From positions 620,001 through 684,000 of the forward strand of contig JBAJFG010000130.1 in assembly GCA_037903475.1 (NCBI GenBank): a stretch of 64,000 nt of DNA, read 5' to 3'. Below are positions 1-12,231 of the stretch, in pieces. The stretch's first letter is position 1. Each line of letters starts with the position of its first letter. The DNA comes from Ancylostoma caninum. Taxonomy: Eukaryota; Nematoda; Chromadorea; Rhabditida; Ancylostomatidae. The notes beneath the pieces are model-generated. The model saw only the letters and a list, made by a program, of their open reading frames with translations. It did no database searches and was not told the origin of the DNA. Position numbers and translations under genes: made by a program.

Positions 1-80
1 AATAAATAAATAAATATGTATGTTCTAAGAAACCAACAAATATTTGAATGCAGGTACTCCTTTATTTGCCCCACTCTGTC

Positions 81-306
81 CTAGATCTCTGCATAGAATA
101 CCAATTTTGAGTGAACTACGTCATCTTGCTGTTGTCTTTCCAGCAATCGCTGCCGAGCTAGCGAAGGGTCGGGCTTGACGGGGGAAGGTGACAACTCCAA
201 CAAAACAAAGATTTTCATGGGAACGTTCGTCAAAGGATTTTGATGGGGGACTTTTGTCACAATGGCCTTTGTTATGAGGCTCACAACTTCTTCGTCAATC
301 TCTGAA
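81..306 (-). CDS. Possible last exon of an unidentified gene
   Basis: An open minus-strand frame ends in TAG at 81-83 and begins just after a CTTCAG acceptor near 307. It encodes about 75 residues of protein-like composition: an acidic start (EIDEEVVSLITKAIV), a hydrophobic stretch (KIFVLLELS), then a Lys/Arg/Gln-rich helix (ARQRLLERQQQDD) and a short tail. I do not recognise a family. The entry phase would be 1. No convincing upstream exon was found between 307 and 2000, so it could also be a chance open frame or a pseudogene piece. Confidence 0.3.
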
Positions 307-309
307 GTT

Positions 310-2230
310 TGTTTCAAAGTAGAGAACCAGTAAAACTTAGGTTCTTACATAAATGTTGATGATATCAATGCTAGACCATTAGCCATGGAATGCTCGACTT
401 CAAGTGAAAAATTACGAGTATTGGGCTTCAATTAAGGTGAATTGTAATGAGTTCCTAATTGTGCCTGTATTACTGGAACGTTCTTGCCTAACTGTACTTC
501 ATCGTTCCGATTTATTAACCCAAAATCCGTCGGAATCAGTCGGAATCATTTGGAGTGGGCGAAATTAGGCGTTAAAACGACCAATCGAGAGTTCTAGAGC
601 TCTTGATTCCAAATATCTATGTAAGGGTTGAGTTGGGCTTGAAAATGTTTGAATTTAATTTTTCACTTAGACGGTACCATCGAAATTTCCTTGGGCATTT
701 TTCAAAGGAAAAATTGAAGTTTTTCGTGGAACGGGTCACAAAAACAATTCCTGTACCAGATGTTCGACATCAGAAGCTTAAAGGCTTTGATGTGGTCGTT
801 CTAATTAGTTAGTTTGTGTTTGAACTTCTTAGAATGGATCGTGCCAACGGTATATCCTGGGACATTTTTAACAAGAATTAAAATTCTTTCATCAGTCTCA
901 ACTCTGAAACAATTCTCATAGAAATATTTATTTATTTACTGAATACACAAAGGTGCACCATCAAAAGTCATGTGACACAATTCACCAATAAATAGTTAAA
1001 CCTACAAACAAAAAAGCTGAATAATACCTAATAATTCGACCATTGGAAACGACATCTAGTTCTTTAAAAAACGTGATGGGAGGACGGCTACCCAGCCCTT
1101 AGTTAAATTCCCGTGAAAAAAAAATGCTGAAAGCAGTTTTGGAGAGATTGAAAAGCACGTGTCAGAGCCACGAGAGGAAGTGTGAGATATATGGGCGGAA
1201 AAAGTTTTTCGCTTGGAGTGAATGAGGATCGGAGAAGAAAATTCGACTCAAATTCGACAGAAATATCAGGAATAAGGAGTTTGCATGCTTCAAAATGGTC
1301 GTTTCAACGTATGATTTCGTCCATTCCCAATAACTCGGACAGAATCCAACGTTTCAACGAAAATTAGGAGCAGTTGCCAATGCAAAAACACTGACGAAAA
1401 CCTCACGAAGGCGTTTTCCACTTATCTCACAAATAACTGAACAGTAAATGTATTAAAATGGTGAGAAAGCTTTTGTTTTCTAATTCCATGAGCACTTTCC
1501 GTCAAATCTCCACCAAACTCTTTATTTTTCTCCGTTTTCTGTGGGTTACGTGAACTTCTTCATGCGTTCTCTAGAGAATTCTACAAGAGTAATCCCCGTC
1601 AAAGGATTTTCTTTTCTTTTTCTTTTCTTTACTTTGAATCTGAATTTTCCTATAACTCCCAGCATTGACATGACTCCTAGAAATGAGGCTTTCGCTCGTT
1701 ACATAGTTTATGGTGTAGGCGTCGCTGAGCTCGATAGGTGGACCGGATATCCCAAGAATTCATCTGTTGTCCATGAAAAACACTAAATTTCTTCCACCAG
1801 ACTAGGTTTTAAAAAATTAATGGTTTCATAAACCACAATAACCATAACCCAGAGTAAAATAAGCTCGAATATCACAAATTTTGTACATTTTGGCGATCGC
1901 TGCTCTGCATAATCACCCCAAATTTGACCAGTTTTTACCCTTACGATTTCCCGCGCTCGGCCACCCATCCATGCAGATTTTTGCTGTTGAACAAGAATTA
2001 GCGACAACTGCGCGACGAAATGCGTCCTCTTTCGCTTTGTTGGCCACCACCACGTCATCAATTATGAGTGGTGGTGAAAAAACACTGGTCTCACCTCGAA
2101 AACAACTCAGCCAACAAGCGGCGTATCGAGAAATCCATTCGTCGCCCGCGGGACAATTGGCCGTTGACGGCCGGCTTTCGCCAGCAAAACACCACCGTGT
2201 GGGCCGGATCGGGATGTTCTTCTGTTTCAG
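310..2230. other. Spacer without a supported gene
   Basis: AT-rich sequence with several short open frames on both strands and no recognisable domain. The signal-peptide exon of the plus-strand ion-channel gene should lie somewhere here or just upstream of 2231, but I could not identify it. An open frame upstream of 2231 is continuous with the first accepted channel exon, so that exon might extend left to about 2070. Confidence 0.4.
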
Positions 2231-5200
2231 GCGAGGCACTGATGAACGCTCGGGGCGAGTTCCTGCCGCATATACGACTCGCCAAGGATTTAATGGATAA
2301 GAGAAGGTTAGCGCACGACAACGCTAGGATTTTGAATTTATTTGATAGATGAAGAACAGGGAAATGACTGATTATTCATTTGTTGCTCTCAAAGTTTGTC
2401 ATGCACTTGAAGGAGAAATCAGGCGGAAAAGCAATATAAAACAGTATAGAAATATAAAAATAGCTTCGCTATCACTGTTATACCATTCTAACATAGGGAA
2501 TTCTGTGCGGTTTTTCGATTTCAGACTTTATACAGCCTATTCCAATCAACACCAGTCAGATTTCGCTGAGACCAGATTTTGGAGACAGAAAAAATGGGTG
2601 ACCTCCTCATAACACCGTTAAACTACCATTGCTAGTATCTTCAGGGCTCCTAAGGGTTCTCCATTCCCTTTCAGACTAATTTACCAGGGCTTTTTTTTCA
2701 GCCAATTCCCATTTACTTTGTCAAGCAGGAAGGGAATCAAAAACGAAAAATAAAGACGGAAATTTTGGAAAAGAAAACTCTGTTGAATAGAAGCCTTTCG
2801 CAACATTACATACAGTGGCGATTTTCGACAAGGTAGAGCTGAAATTCGCCGAGAAACTGTAGGAATTCTAAGAAGACACAGGGATATGCTCCAGAATTTC
2901 AAGGAGATCTCTGGTAGAAGCTACGGCTACTACTTATCCAATTATCTTTTACCTATTTCCATCTTTTTGTCACAGCGCTTCCAGAAAAATTAGAGAGTTC
3001 AAGGAGAGCTGCGTAGATCACTCCTTTTGCGAAATCTCATCAGTTTCTGCGTGAAATCCTGAGGAAATTTGCTCAATTCATGCATTTTTACAGCTTCCAG
3101 CGCATCTCGCTTGGATTTTGGGCAAAATCCCGGCAAAGTTGGTGGTTTTCGGCGGAATCCGCGCAAATTCCGTTCGTTTCCTAAACGCATTTCCCACTAC
3201 ATATTTCTCGCAATGTTTGGGCATTAGCGCTGGTGTGGAGCCATCAGAACGTTATATTCGTATGTGTTTAAGGAATAATATATGGTACCTGGAAAAATAG
3301 CCGTTAATCCGCTTGGTCGCTATCACGCGGCTATGGTGTCCAAGCTCTGTTTTTCCCTCTACTTTAACATCTGATTCCAGGTACGACTCTCGCGTACGTC
3401 CTATTGTGAATCACTCCACACCGACTACGGTTTCATTCTCGATGAGTCTGTATCAGATCCTTGCAATTGTTAGTTCATTCTTTTCATTCAATCCATATAA
3501 AGCTCTTTGGTTCTATGAAGAATTTCAACAGCTACACAAGGTATGCTGTCGTCGTAGAGCACTAAGTTTTCTACTGCAAGAGACCCTAAGCATAAATGTG
3601 CAGCGGGATGAGGGTGCGTTTTCCGCGGCAACAGGAGGCACGCTGCGCGACCGCGTCGCTCGCGCTGGAATAACATTGAACATGATGAAAAACTATCAAG
3701 AAAGCCCTGATTAGCCTTTACAGCCCCGATTTTTCTCCATTTTTTTGCAATTTCTCTGCGATGAAGTCGGATTTTCCTTTTTTTTATTTCTGGATGCCGA
3801 TTTCTAAATTCACGTACACGAATCAGGTGCTGAAGCACTTAGTGAACACGTTATGCTGATGCGGGAAATTTCAGTAATATCAGCTGCGACATCTAGTACG
3901 CCTGACCTCTTTTAACTAGAAGAAACATTAGAAAAAGCCTGAAAAATTACGAAAAAAAGCAGTTGAATAGCTGGCTCAAAAATTTTTCTTTCATGTCCCG
4001 GTTTTTTCTCGCCTATACAAATCTTTCCAGAATGAAAAGCACCAAAATGTCGACCTAAATGTGTGGGTGATCCAGAAATGGAAGGACGACTTTCTTGGAT
4101 GGAATCCATACCTCTACGGAATGATCAACACAACGATACTTCCATTCGAAGCCATATGGCTGCCTGACACCTACCTTTACAACAGGTAATTCCGCCTTCA
4201 TTCACGGATCAGTTGTATTTTTCCATGCCCACAGAAGTATGCATTGTTTTGCAGTGTAGTAATGAATCGAGAAGAGACTGAACGGTATATTAACGTCGTG
4301 GTAACAACGAATTTCTGGAAGGGTGAACGTGGAGCGGAGATCAAGTTCATGTACCCAGCTCTTTACCGAACGAGCTGCATGCTCGACATAAGGTCCTGTT
4401 GCTAATTTTGAAGATGGTATTTCGTCCTCAATTAGGCGAATCCAGGTTCTTCCCCTACGACCAGCAGGAGTGCAAGCTGACCATCTCCTCCTGGACGTCT
4501 TCCAAGAGTGACATCGATTACGTAGCCGAATTTGACGGCGTCAACCTCGACAATTTCATCCCGAACGAGGAATGGGTGGTGGTCAGCTTCAATATCAAGC
4601 GCGTCGAGGTCAGCTTGGATTTTCTGGCAGAGATTGAATTTCAGGATGAATAGCCCACTTCCAGGAAAAGTTCGTTTGCTGTCCAGAGCCGTGGGTGCTG
4701 CTCGAAGCCGTCCTGGTGGTTCGGCGAAAACCTCTGTATTACATTGTTAATCTAGTAATCCCTACTTCTGTTATTACTATGGTTGCTGTTACTGGCTTCT
4801 TCACAGCTGCCTCAACTAGCTCGGAGAGGTTCGTTGTTCAGGATTTTTCCTTCTAGTTTTCATGTTTTTGCCTCTGCTGCCTGTCAAGTACTGTTTCATA
4901 CAGCACCTGACAACCAGTTGGGATTTTTTTCGTATTTGTGGTTCAAATTTGGTTATTTTCCTGTTTCACCCCTAACCTTTCAACACCAAATAAGGTGTCA
5001 GCGCCAATAACAAAACATGACAAAAGTAGGCAGAAGGGACGAAGGCAGGGGTGAGAGGAAATGTGGGGTTCTAGGCCAGCGGGGGGGGGGGACAGAGAAG
5101 ACCGAGAAATTTAACACAAAAATATACATAGTGAAGCGAAACAACACAAACCACAAAAAGAAAATAATAAAGATAATTGACTGTTTCCTGATTTAGAACT

Positions 5201-8200
5201 TGTGAAAGATACTTAAAAGAATGACATGAGTCGAGGCAAAACCAACTCAGGTGCAAACTTTTCAGAAGAATCCGAGAGATTATCTCAAGAAGTCAGGGCT
5301 CTTGACGTTTTCAGAAGAATTCTTGAAAATTCCGGAGAAAACAGCGAGTTCAGAAATTTCAAGTAGAATTCTTTGGAAAAGGACCAGACTTCTGCTGAAA
5401 CCGGTACTTTTCAGGAGTTTAGAGGAAATCTGCATATTTTCCCAAGCGATTCTCCAAACTTCTCCAGAGAACTCAGAATTCCCGACACCTTTAGAAGCTG
5501 AAGCTGAAACAAGAGTTTTTTTTTCTGAAACGAATCTTTCACGTCCTATGAAGTGATTCTAAAAGATTTTTTGACCGTGCTAAGGTGAACGGTGGGCAAC
5601 ACTATTAGAGCACTGTAATTTGGACCTAATCTATCCAGGAGCAGGTTGCATCATTGGAATTACCTATAGTGAGTGTGTCAATGTACCCAAATTTTTTCTT
5701 TACCCACAAACATGTTTGTTCATACGTGATGTCTATTTTCTGCCGCAGTTAATCATACCCATGGGATAAGATTATCCATACTTCCAGTGATGCATCTGGA
5801 CCCAGAAAGAAACTTATCAATGTTTCAAATATACTATTTCTTCTCTATAAGGAAATTTCCGTCTTCTCTGATGGACAAAACCCTCGAGTTTTCCTTTTTA
5901 CGAATGGAACTCTGAAATTTTGATTTTTTTCGAGTGCATTATGTTACAAATTTCGCTCGTCTCCTTATTTTATGGAAAATATTATTGCTTTTTTCAAAAA
6001 TTCAGCTTAAATTTAAAGCTTCGTGGCACACGTAGAGGGCACGCATAATTTGTCAAGTTTTCCGAAAACTGAACAAGTGAAGAGAAACGAAAGACACTCA
6101 AAAGAACTAAACATTCACATGAAACTCATACGATGTAGAAGAAATATATCCTGCATTTGACGGATTTCTCGGCGCTCCTGTTTAATGTCACATTTTCTCT
6201 AGATTCGCTGCTTGTTCTATTTACGTGTCCTAGCTGGCGATAAGCTCATTTCAAGTTCGCACCATTTTTTGTATACCTCCTCTTTTTTGGTTCGTTTGCC
6301 TTCAATCCGTAGAAGCGCCTTCGAAATAAGTTGATTTTTACAGAAAGAAAAAGAGAACGTAGAACATCTAGTTGAAATAAGAAACTTTCATTTTTCATAT
6401 AAACCTCGAAAGGAACATGGTACCTTTTGTCGCATTCGCTTTGGTGACATCACTTCTGAGTCAAATCAATTCTGCTGCCATGCTAATAGCGCCTGGCACA
6501 AATGATACCCTTCAAAGGCTGCGTGACAAGAGGTACGCTGCTGGTCTGTGATTGGTCGATTCATGTGTGCATCGCAGCTGCAGTCTTCGAGGGTATGAGC
6601 AGTTCTGCGTGGATATGGACAACTTTTCTAAGCTTGAGTGGGACAGATGCGTGTTATCGGAACCCACAAACTAAGAGAAGATGGCCAGCAATGTCACTTA
6701 GTGCGTCGAATTTGAAGAAACACCCTGAACTACAGAAGCATACACGTGCGGCACGGTCGCGTCGCGGTGTACGTCTTGACCGCCCCCACTTTTCAAAATT
6801 TTCCAGAGGAATAAAAATTCACTTGCTGTATTGAGCGGAACGTCCCCGATTTTTAGGCCAAAAGAAAATGGTTTTGTCGCTTGCACAGAGCTTACCATGT
6901 GCGTAGTACTTTCTGCAGTGGATATCTGAGTGCAGGAAGCCATAGAAAGCACGTCCGCTCTTTTCGAATTCTTTTCTTATTTCCTTATCCGATATCCCTA
7001 TCCAAATGCAAGATTTTTCGGTTTCGGTGAAGGTATGCTCTTTTCCTGCAGCAAAGCACTCAAGAACTAGTCCTTTAGATTTCTTCAAACTTTCTAATTT
7101 TCTTCTCTAGAAACATAATAACTTATTGTAATCATATGCACGAATAATGTCATATTCAAAAAAAAACCAGAAGCTGCATTCGTTAGGATTACCCCAGGTG
7201 AACGTGCTAAAATCTCACGAATTTACCCTTTCTTAAAGGCAGAGGTCCACCTCATTCTCGTGGTTGAGCTAATGGCAGATTCTGTATCTCCTCGACATGC
7301 TGGTTCCGGCGGTATACATGGCGGTATACATACATGAAGTGTCTCAAAACGGTATTTAAACCCGTCTTCCGGGACGACGTCCGTAACAGTTTGCCAACCC
7401 GAGTTGACGTGTGAAGCCGTTGATCTTATCGATTGAACACGCCACGACTCGTTGGCCAACGCTGCAGCCGTGGCGGGCAGCCAGCACAGCGATCAAAATT
7501 TGGAGCGATCCGCCTCCGGGCTCCAAAAATGTAGCCAGTTCGACCCTTTCAAAAATGGGGCCTTCGTTGCTTTTGAGCCTGTTGATCTACATTAGTGGGA
7601 TCAACATGCCCAGAAGTTCTAGGATATGCTGATACTTCCAACAGAAGGACTGAGGTGAGCCCCTGCCTTTAAGAGTGGCATCAACGAATTTACTCTAGAT
7701 AATCCGAATGATGCATCCAAGCCCAGGTTTTGAGGGGGCAATCTGACACTCTGAGACTATGGCTGCAAATTCTTCACCGGCGACGCGGTTTTGCTGCGTC
7801 GATCCACTGATTCCAACACGTCTTGACATGCTTAACATGTATTCTATGCGATCTTTACTGTCCTTCATGGACCTACGTTATACATTTGGATCTGCGTGCT
7901 ATATGTAGAAATGTATAAGAACCAACGCGTCAGTGTAACGAGACCTCTCGCGACGAAGCAGCGTCGCGGTTGCGATGCGGTCTTAGTGAAGCGGCCCAAA
8001 ACCAACTGGGGATGACGGTGACCCAAACTTATTCTACGTAATTTCAGGCGTGAAAAACTTTCTCTTGGAATCGACTCACTGCTGGCGATGTCTATTTTGA
8101 TGATGATGGTGTCTGAGCAAATGCCCACGACCAGTGATTATGTCCCACTTTTTGGTAAGGTTTTTAAATTTTGTGCGCTGAAAGTCAGTAGTGACCCTAT

Positions 8201-10522
8201 ATGGACAAGAAGGGTAATACCCTGCGCGAACCGTTACCCGGTCAGTGTTTGGGCCACTTTGTACCCAAAAGGCTGCACAATAGGGTCAAATTTGGGCTAT
8301 TTTTCAAACGTTCCAAGGGCCATAGAGTGAAATAATTCCAGCTATGGTTCTTCCAGGGATTTTGAGGCAGTTAGGTTGTCACATGTTTCCCATCTAGTTT
8401 CCTGGAAGCTTTCAACAGTTTGGTTTCAAAATTCCTTTGATGACGAGCTTGAGGAGGGTTGAGTTACCTTCACTTCCTCCTAATTACCTTAACCGCTTAC
8501 CTAGGTCTAAGGAGTTTAGAAATTTGTGCCCTGCGCATGAATCTCCTAGCGTAACGACATTAGAAGGGATCTTCACAGGGAGCATCTCTATAGCACGCAA
8601 TATCTACGAGTCTGGACATTGGTTGACCGGACACGACTCTCAGCGTGCGGGATCGAACCCACGTTGCACTCTCCCGATAGCGGCGCACACTGCCACTGCG
8701 CCATACGTCACCAGAGCGTTGCAACTCAGGGAATTCTCTTCTAGGTCTCTTCTATCTGACGATCATAATCGTCATTTTCATCGGTACGCTATTCACAGCG
8801 TTTATACTGAATATTCATCTACAGAAAATGTATGCGAGGCCTGTTTCGCCACTGATATCCTACGTATTCTTCAATAAGGTCAGTTCTTACTTATAATTTC
8901 TTAAGATTTCGAGAGTTATAGTGCGTTTCACCATGGACGACAGCTGGGAAGACAGCAGAGAGAAAAAGAACGCCAGAAAGTGTACAGCAATCAAAGAGGA
9001 ATGAAAGAAAAGCAGATTATCCGCACGGTTACACAATTATTGTCGCGTTTGGAACGTACTATATCAGTCAGTGTTCGATAGACTGCTGGGGTCGACAATC
9101 ATATTTTATCGGGGTGCCAAAATTTGTTGATAGGGTAGTTACCCATCCTTATTGTTGAACCTTCACGACCTATTTTCTCGCAACATCATAGGGTTCTCAC
9201 ATCAATCACGTAGCACATGTTTTGATTGAGATTTTTTTATTTTTTTTCTCATATTTGGTGTGATTTCTCCACTCCTACTGGATAATTCTACAGTATTCCT
9301 AGATCTATGTTTTTTTTTTCTTTTTTTTTCGACGCTTGAAACCATGTATGGGTAAATACTCCGGAACCGCTGTCTTCCAGATATCATCATGGCTACGTAT
9401 GAGTCCTCCAACAATGTTGCTCGAGTTGTGGGAAGAAACTGGAGTGCACTTTGGTCGGCCAAAGAAAAACAACAATAATAACAAGCCCATCAAGCCAATG
9501 GTTAGTTGATGGTTTTTTTCTGATTTTTGAAGAGTTCTTTCAGTGGTGGCTATAAAGCGGACGGCTTCTTCACACGACCCGTAATCGTTCCTGAGTTTCT
9601 ATGAAAACAAAAGTTATCGACAACAAAGCGCTTTTGTTCCGAAACGCTTGTGTAATTCTATGACCAGTTCTGAAAATTCCATTATATCCTATTCCTCAAT
9701 CGGGATAGCTACATGATTTTGCAGAATTTCGCTTGTTTTTTTATCGAATTTTCAAGTCAACAACAATTATATGTATCGCTTTTAATCATTCCATCAAGCA
9801 CATCACCCTGAAATTCCAGAGACCCCTGAAGGTTCCATCAAGCAGCTCAACGAATGAATTCCTGCTGAAATCTCCATCTCCAGCTGCTGTAGAGTTTGCT
9901 CCATCGCCACGGAATCTCACTGCAAAGTAAGAATATTTTCTGGAGCATGACTGTGTAAAATATTTCCAAGAAAATAATCAAAATGAGTTCCAGAACTGCA
10001 GAAGAACTCGCACTACAGCGCAGCATAAAAGCTCGAAATAACTGGAAGAGACTGGCGAAAAAAGCCAGTGAAAGGGGAAGAAGGGAACAGATGAATGGCA
10101 ACGGGGATGGTAGGATTCTTGGCTGTGGATATTTTCTGTTTTCTTGAATTCACGGCGACATCCTGGATTTCAGCTCGACCATCTCAGCAGCAGCAGCCTT
10201 CCCTCCAAAAGGATAAGGAGCCAGCTCCCTTGATGCACTGTCTATCCGCCCTTAGTACAACAGAAAATAGTTTACTTGATAGTAAACTCAAAAGGAGGTT
10301 GGCTTCGGAGTAAATTTCAGGATTTTCCGAGAAAATGCCGAAAAAATCTGTTTTAGGTATGCTCTAGAATGGGAATACCTCGCCACGGTACTGGACAGGC
10401 TACTGCTTATCGTGTTCTCCTTGGTTGTGTTCCTTGTCACCTTTCTTATGATCCTGGTCGGAGAGGCAATGCACCTCTCCTATCAACTATCATCAGACAG
10501 CGCTCTTTCCACTACCCCTTAG
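2231..10522 (+). CDS. Nicotinic receptor-like Cys-loop channel subunit (DEG-3/ACR-23 group)
   Basis: Subunit of a pentameric ligand-gated cation channel of the plasma membrane. Exons, all in phase: 2231-2306, 3381-3468, 4031-4185, 4255-4392, 4446-4608, 4665-4828, 8048-8154, 8745-8878, 9381-9500, 9820-9926, 9994-10109, 10174-10297, 10357-10522 (about 552 codons, signal-peptide exon missing). Visible hallmarks: loop A WLPDTYLYN; a Cys-loop with 13 residues between Cys codons at 4376 and 4471; vicinal cysteines FVCCPEPW at 4677-4682, the alpha-subunit signature; TM1 in exon 6; TM2 EKLSLGIDSLLAMSILMMMV, whose Glu before Lys predicts cation selectivity; TM3 in exon 8; the LRMSPPTMLLELWEE block of the intracellular loop; a Gln- and Ser-rich loop; and TM4 LLLIVFSLVVFLVTFLMILV. 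Stop TAG at 10520; AATAAA at 10744 and 10755. TM2, TM3 and the MSPPTMLLELWEE block look like the DEG-3/DES-2/ACR-23 (monepantel-target) clade, but the exact ortholog is unsettled. The first exon boundary is the weakest. Confidence 0.9.
6417..6674 (+). CDS. Possible small secreted Cys-rich protein nested in the channel-gene intron
   Basis: Two exons, 6417-6532 and 6578-6674, separated by a 45-bp GT-AG intron whose phases agree, give a 70-residue product. It starts with a signal-peptide-like stretch (MVPFVAFALVTSLLSQINSA), has a glycosylation-type NDT, and ends with a region carrying three cysteines (CSLRGYEQFC and a later DRC). It lies inside the 3.2 kb intron 4829-8047 of the ion-channel gene, on the same strand. 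An upstream CATATAAA could be promoter-like. No family is recognised; an additional 3' exon is possible because the cysteine count is odd. It could also be a chance frame. Confidence 0.35.
7233..7672. mobile_element. TTAA-bounded MITE, copy 1
   Basis: A 440-bp element in a channel-gene intron with terminal inverted repeats: the left end TTAAAGGCAGAGGTCCACCT matches the reverse complement of the right end AGGTGAGCCCCTGCCTTTAA. Both ends carry TTAA, which could be a duplicated target as in piggyBac-like elements or simply part of the repeat. No transposase is encoded. A second, inverted copy sits at 40239-40650 inside a bestrophin intron, with matching internal sequence. Confidence 0.75.
8626..8712 (-). 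repeat. tRNA-like sequence, probable tRNA-derived SINE or tRNA pseudogene
   Basis: Read on the minus strand, this stretch of the intron 8155-8744 contains an A-box-like TGGCGCAGTGG followed about 35 bases later by a B-box GGTTCGATCCC within a T-arm that can pair (GTGGG with CCCGC). These are the internal RNA polymerase III promoter boxes of a tRNA. A clean 7-bp acceptor stem is not evident, so a functional tRNA is unlikely; a tRNA-headed SINE or decayed tRNA copy fits better. Confidence 0.5.
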
Positions 10523-10931
10523 TTGGCTCCTATAGCCTTTAAAGGAAATACACCCCTTTCTTATTGCATTACTTACTCATTACAGCTTTTTTTTCACTTT
10601 TTGTTAGGTTAGCAGGTTGCAATAGCGTCCGTCCAGCCATCTCTCAGAGCTTCGTTTTTTTTTCTTCCAGCGATTGTCCACACTAGAACCTGCCATAACG
10701 GTCACTGTTGTAAATACACGAATAACGACTTGAAATTGTTCAAAATAAAGAGGAAATAAAGTTCAAAAATTTTCTTGAGTGTATATGCACCTTACATTCA
10801 CCCTCACACCGTCTCCTCCGCATGTTAGGAGAGTGAAGTTACATCTTGAAATTTTTCATTGAAGTTCCTTTTCTTGTTCTGAAATTTGACAGACAAACAA
10901 GGGAAATGATATTCTTTGTTTAATCTAACTA

Positions 10932-11812
10932 TTAGGGTTGTAAGAAAGTCTTGAGCCGTTTTAGACTTTTTTGTGCTTTATTTTATTGCTCAGCACATAG
11001 TGGAATTTGCTCAACAATATAATAGCCATAGTTATTTACTGCAGTGTCCCACCTAATGGGCAGGTCAGCGGTTCCCTTTTCCCAGGAATGGGAAGACTGG
11101 GGGCCAAAGAAATCGCTGACCTCCCTTCCAACATGGTCAACTTTGGCGGATTTTTTCTTGACTTGAAATGCCTTGAAAGAGCAAAATGAGTGGTAGCCGG
11201 AAGGGGCAACGTCGGGAGAAAGGGTGAGTGAGAAACCGTAACCCAGCCCAGCTCCGCCAATTTTTCACCGGTCTCTTTAGCTATTTGGGGCCTACCCTCA
11301 TCATGGAGTAGGTGTACAAGAAACTCGTCTCGACCGTTTTTCTCAAACAGCATCCGCGGCTCTCTGAAGCTGATTGGCGTATGTGTTACCGGTGACTGTG
11401 TGTGTTTGGGGGAGCCGCTCATAATACAATATTTCTGGCGAATTCCAAAAGTAGGAAAGGAGACAGATGTTTGGGTGGGGGTGCGATTTGGCCGATCTTC
11501 TCCCTGACGGAACCACATGGCACGGTGCGTTTTGAAATCGTAAAAGACCCCACTCTCATCTCCAATAATTGAGTATTCTAGAAACTCCTTTCGATGTGGA
11601 CAGAGCAGGAAAAACTGATTTTGGCTAGGGGGACCTCTCGTGGAACTGACGTCGTAATTGAAGTTGAAGAAGGCAATTTAGCTATATATGCCTATTATGG
11701 AGAAGCCCCAAGTTTGTCTACAAAAACACGTGGTAGGTCATGAATACCGATCAATAAGCAAAAGTTCTGGAACTTTTGTAAAAATCGGCTCAAGACTTTC
11801 TTACCACCCTAA
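10932..11812 (-). mobile_element. Degenerate mariner-like transposon
   Basis: Terminal inverted repeats of about 27 bp (left TTAGGGTTGTAAGAAAGTCT, right the inverted equivalent ending at 11812) are flanked by TA dinucleotides, the Tc1/mariner target. Internally, the minus strand retains a decayed transposase C-terminal region with the ELGWVTVSHSPF block, the counterpart of the mariner motif around the third catalytic Asp. Frames are broken and the element is far shorter than a full mariner, so it is a fossil. Confidence 0.75.
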
Positions 11813-12231
11813 TACGTAAATTCGTGCACTGGAATCCGGCCTGGAAGTGCTACATCAACTGAAAATGGTACTGAAAATCAGATGGCCACCAGTTGAGCTG
11901 GCAGTCATCTCCACCGAAGTGCTAGCCAAGCAGTGAACATGTTGGTGGCAAGGTGGTGAAATTCGCGGTTTTTGGTAAAATTTTTTTAAAACACGGGTCT
12001 CCCCATACTTGCTCGTTGACCCTGAGGTTTCCCTTCTAGAGAAGAACTGATGATATTAAATCGAGGAACGGACTCGGCTTTTTTTCCAGATTATTCTATT
12101 AAATTGATTCATAAGTTCCGTCCCTATTACCAACCTTTGCTTCGAATTCAAATAATTTTGAGGGAACGTGATTTCAAGCAGTGATGTATTAGTCATCTAT
12201 GTAATCTACACTGTACTATCCGATAGGCAGC

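Noticed and set aside
1881..2352. Overlapping open frames on both strands around 1.9-2.35 kb
   Set aside because: Only the short segment after the TTTCAG at 2230 is in phase with the channel gene. The other frames are shadows with no domain content; extension of the channel exon leftward stays uncertain.
6698..7088. Minus-strand frame starting MKKSKGLVLECFAAG in the channel intron
   Set aside because: No recognisable domain, no splice structure and no start context. Treated as chance.
11036..11518. 160-codon minus-strand frame as a host gene
   Set aside because: It lies wholly inside TA-flanked mariner ends and contains a decayed transposase block, so it is a transposon remnant.
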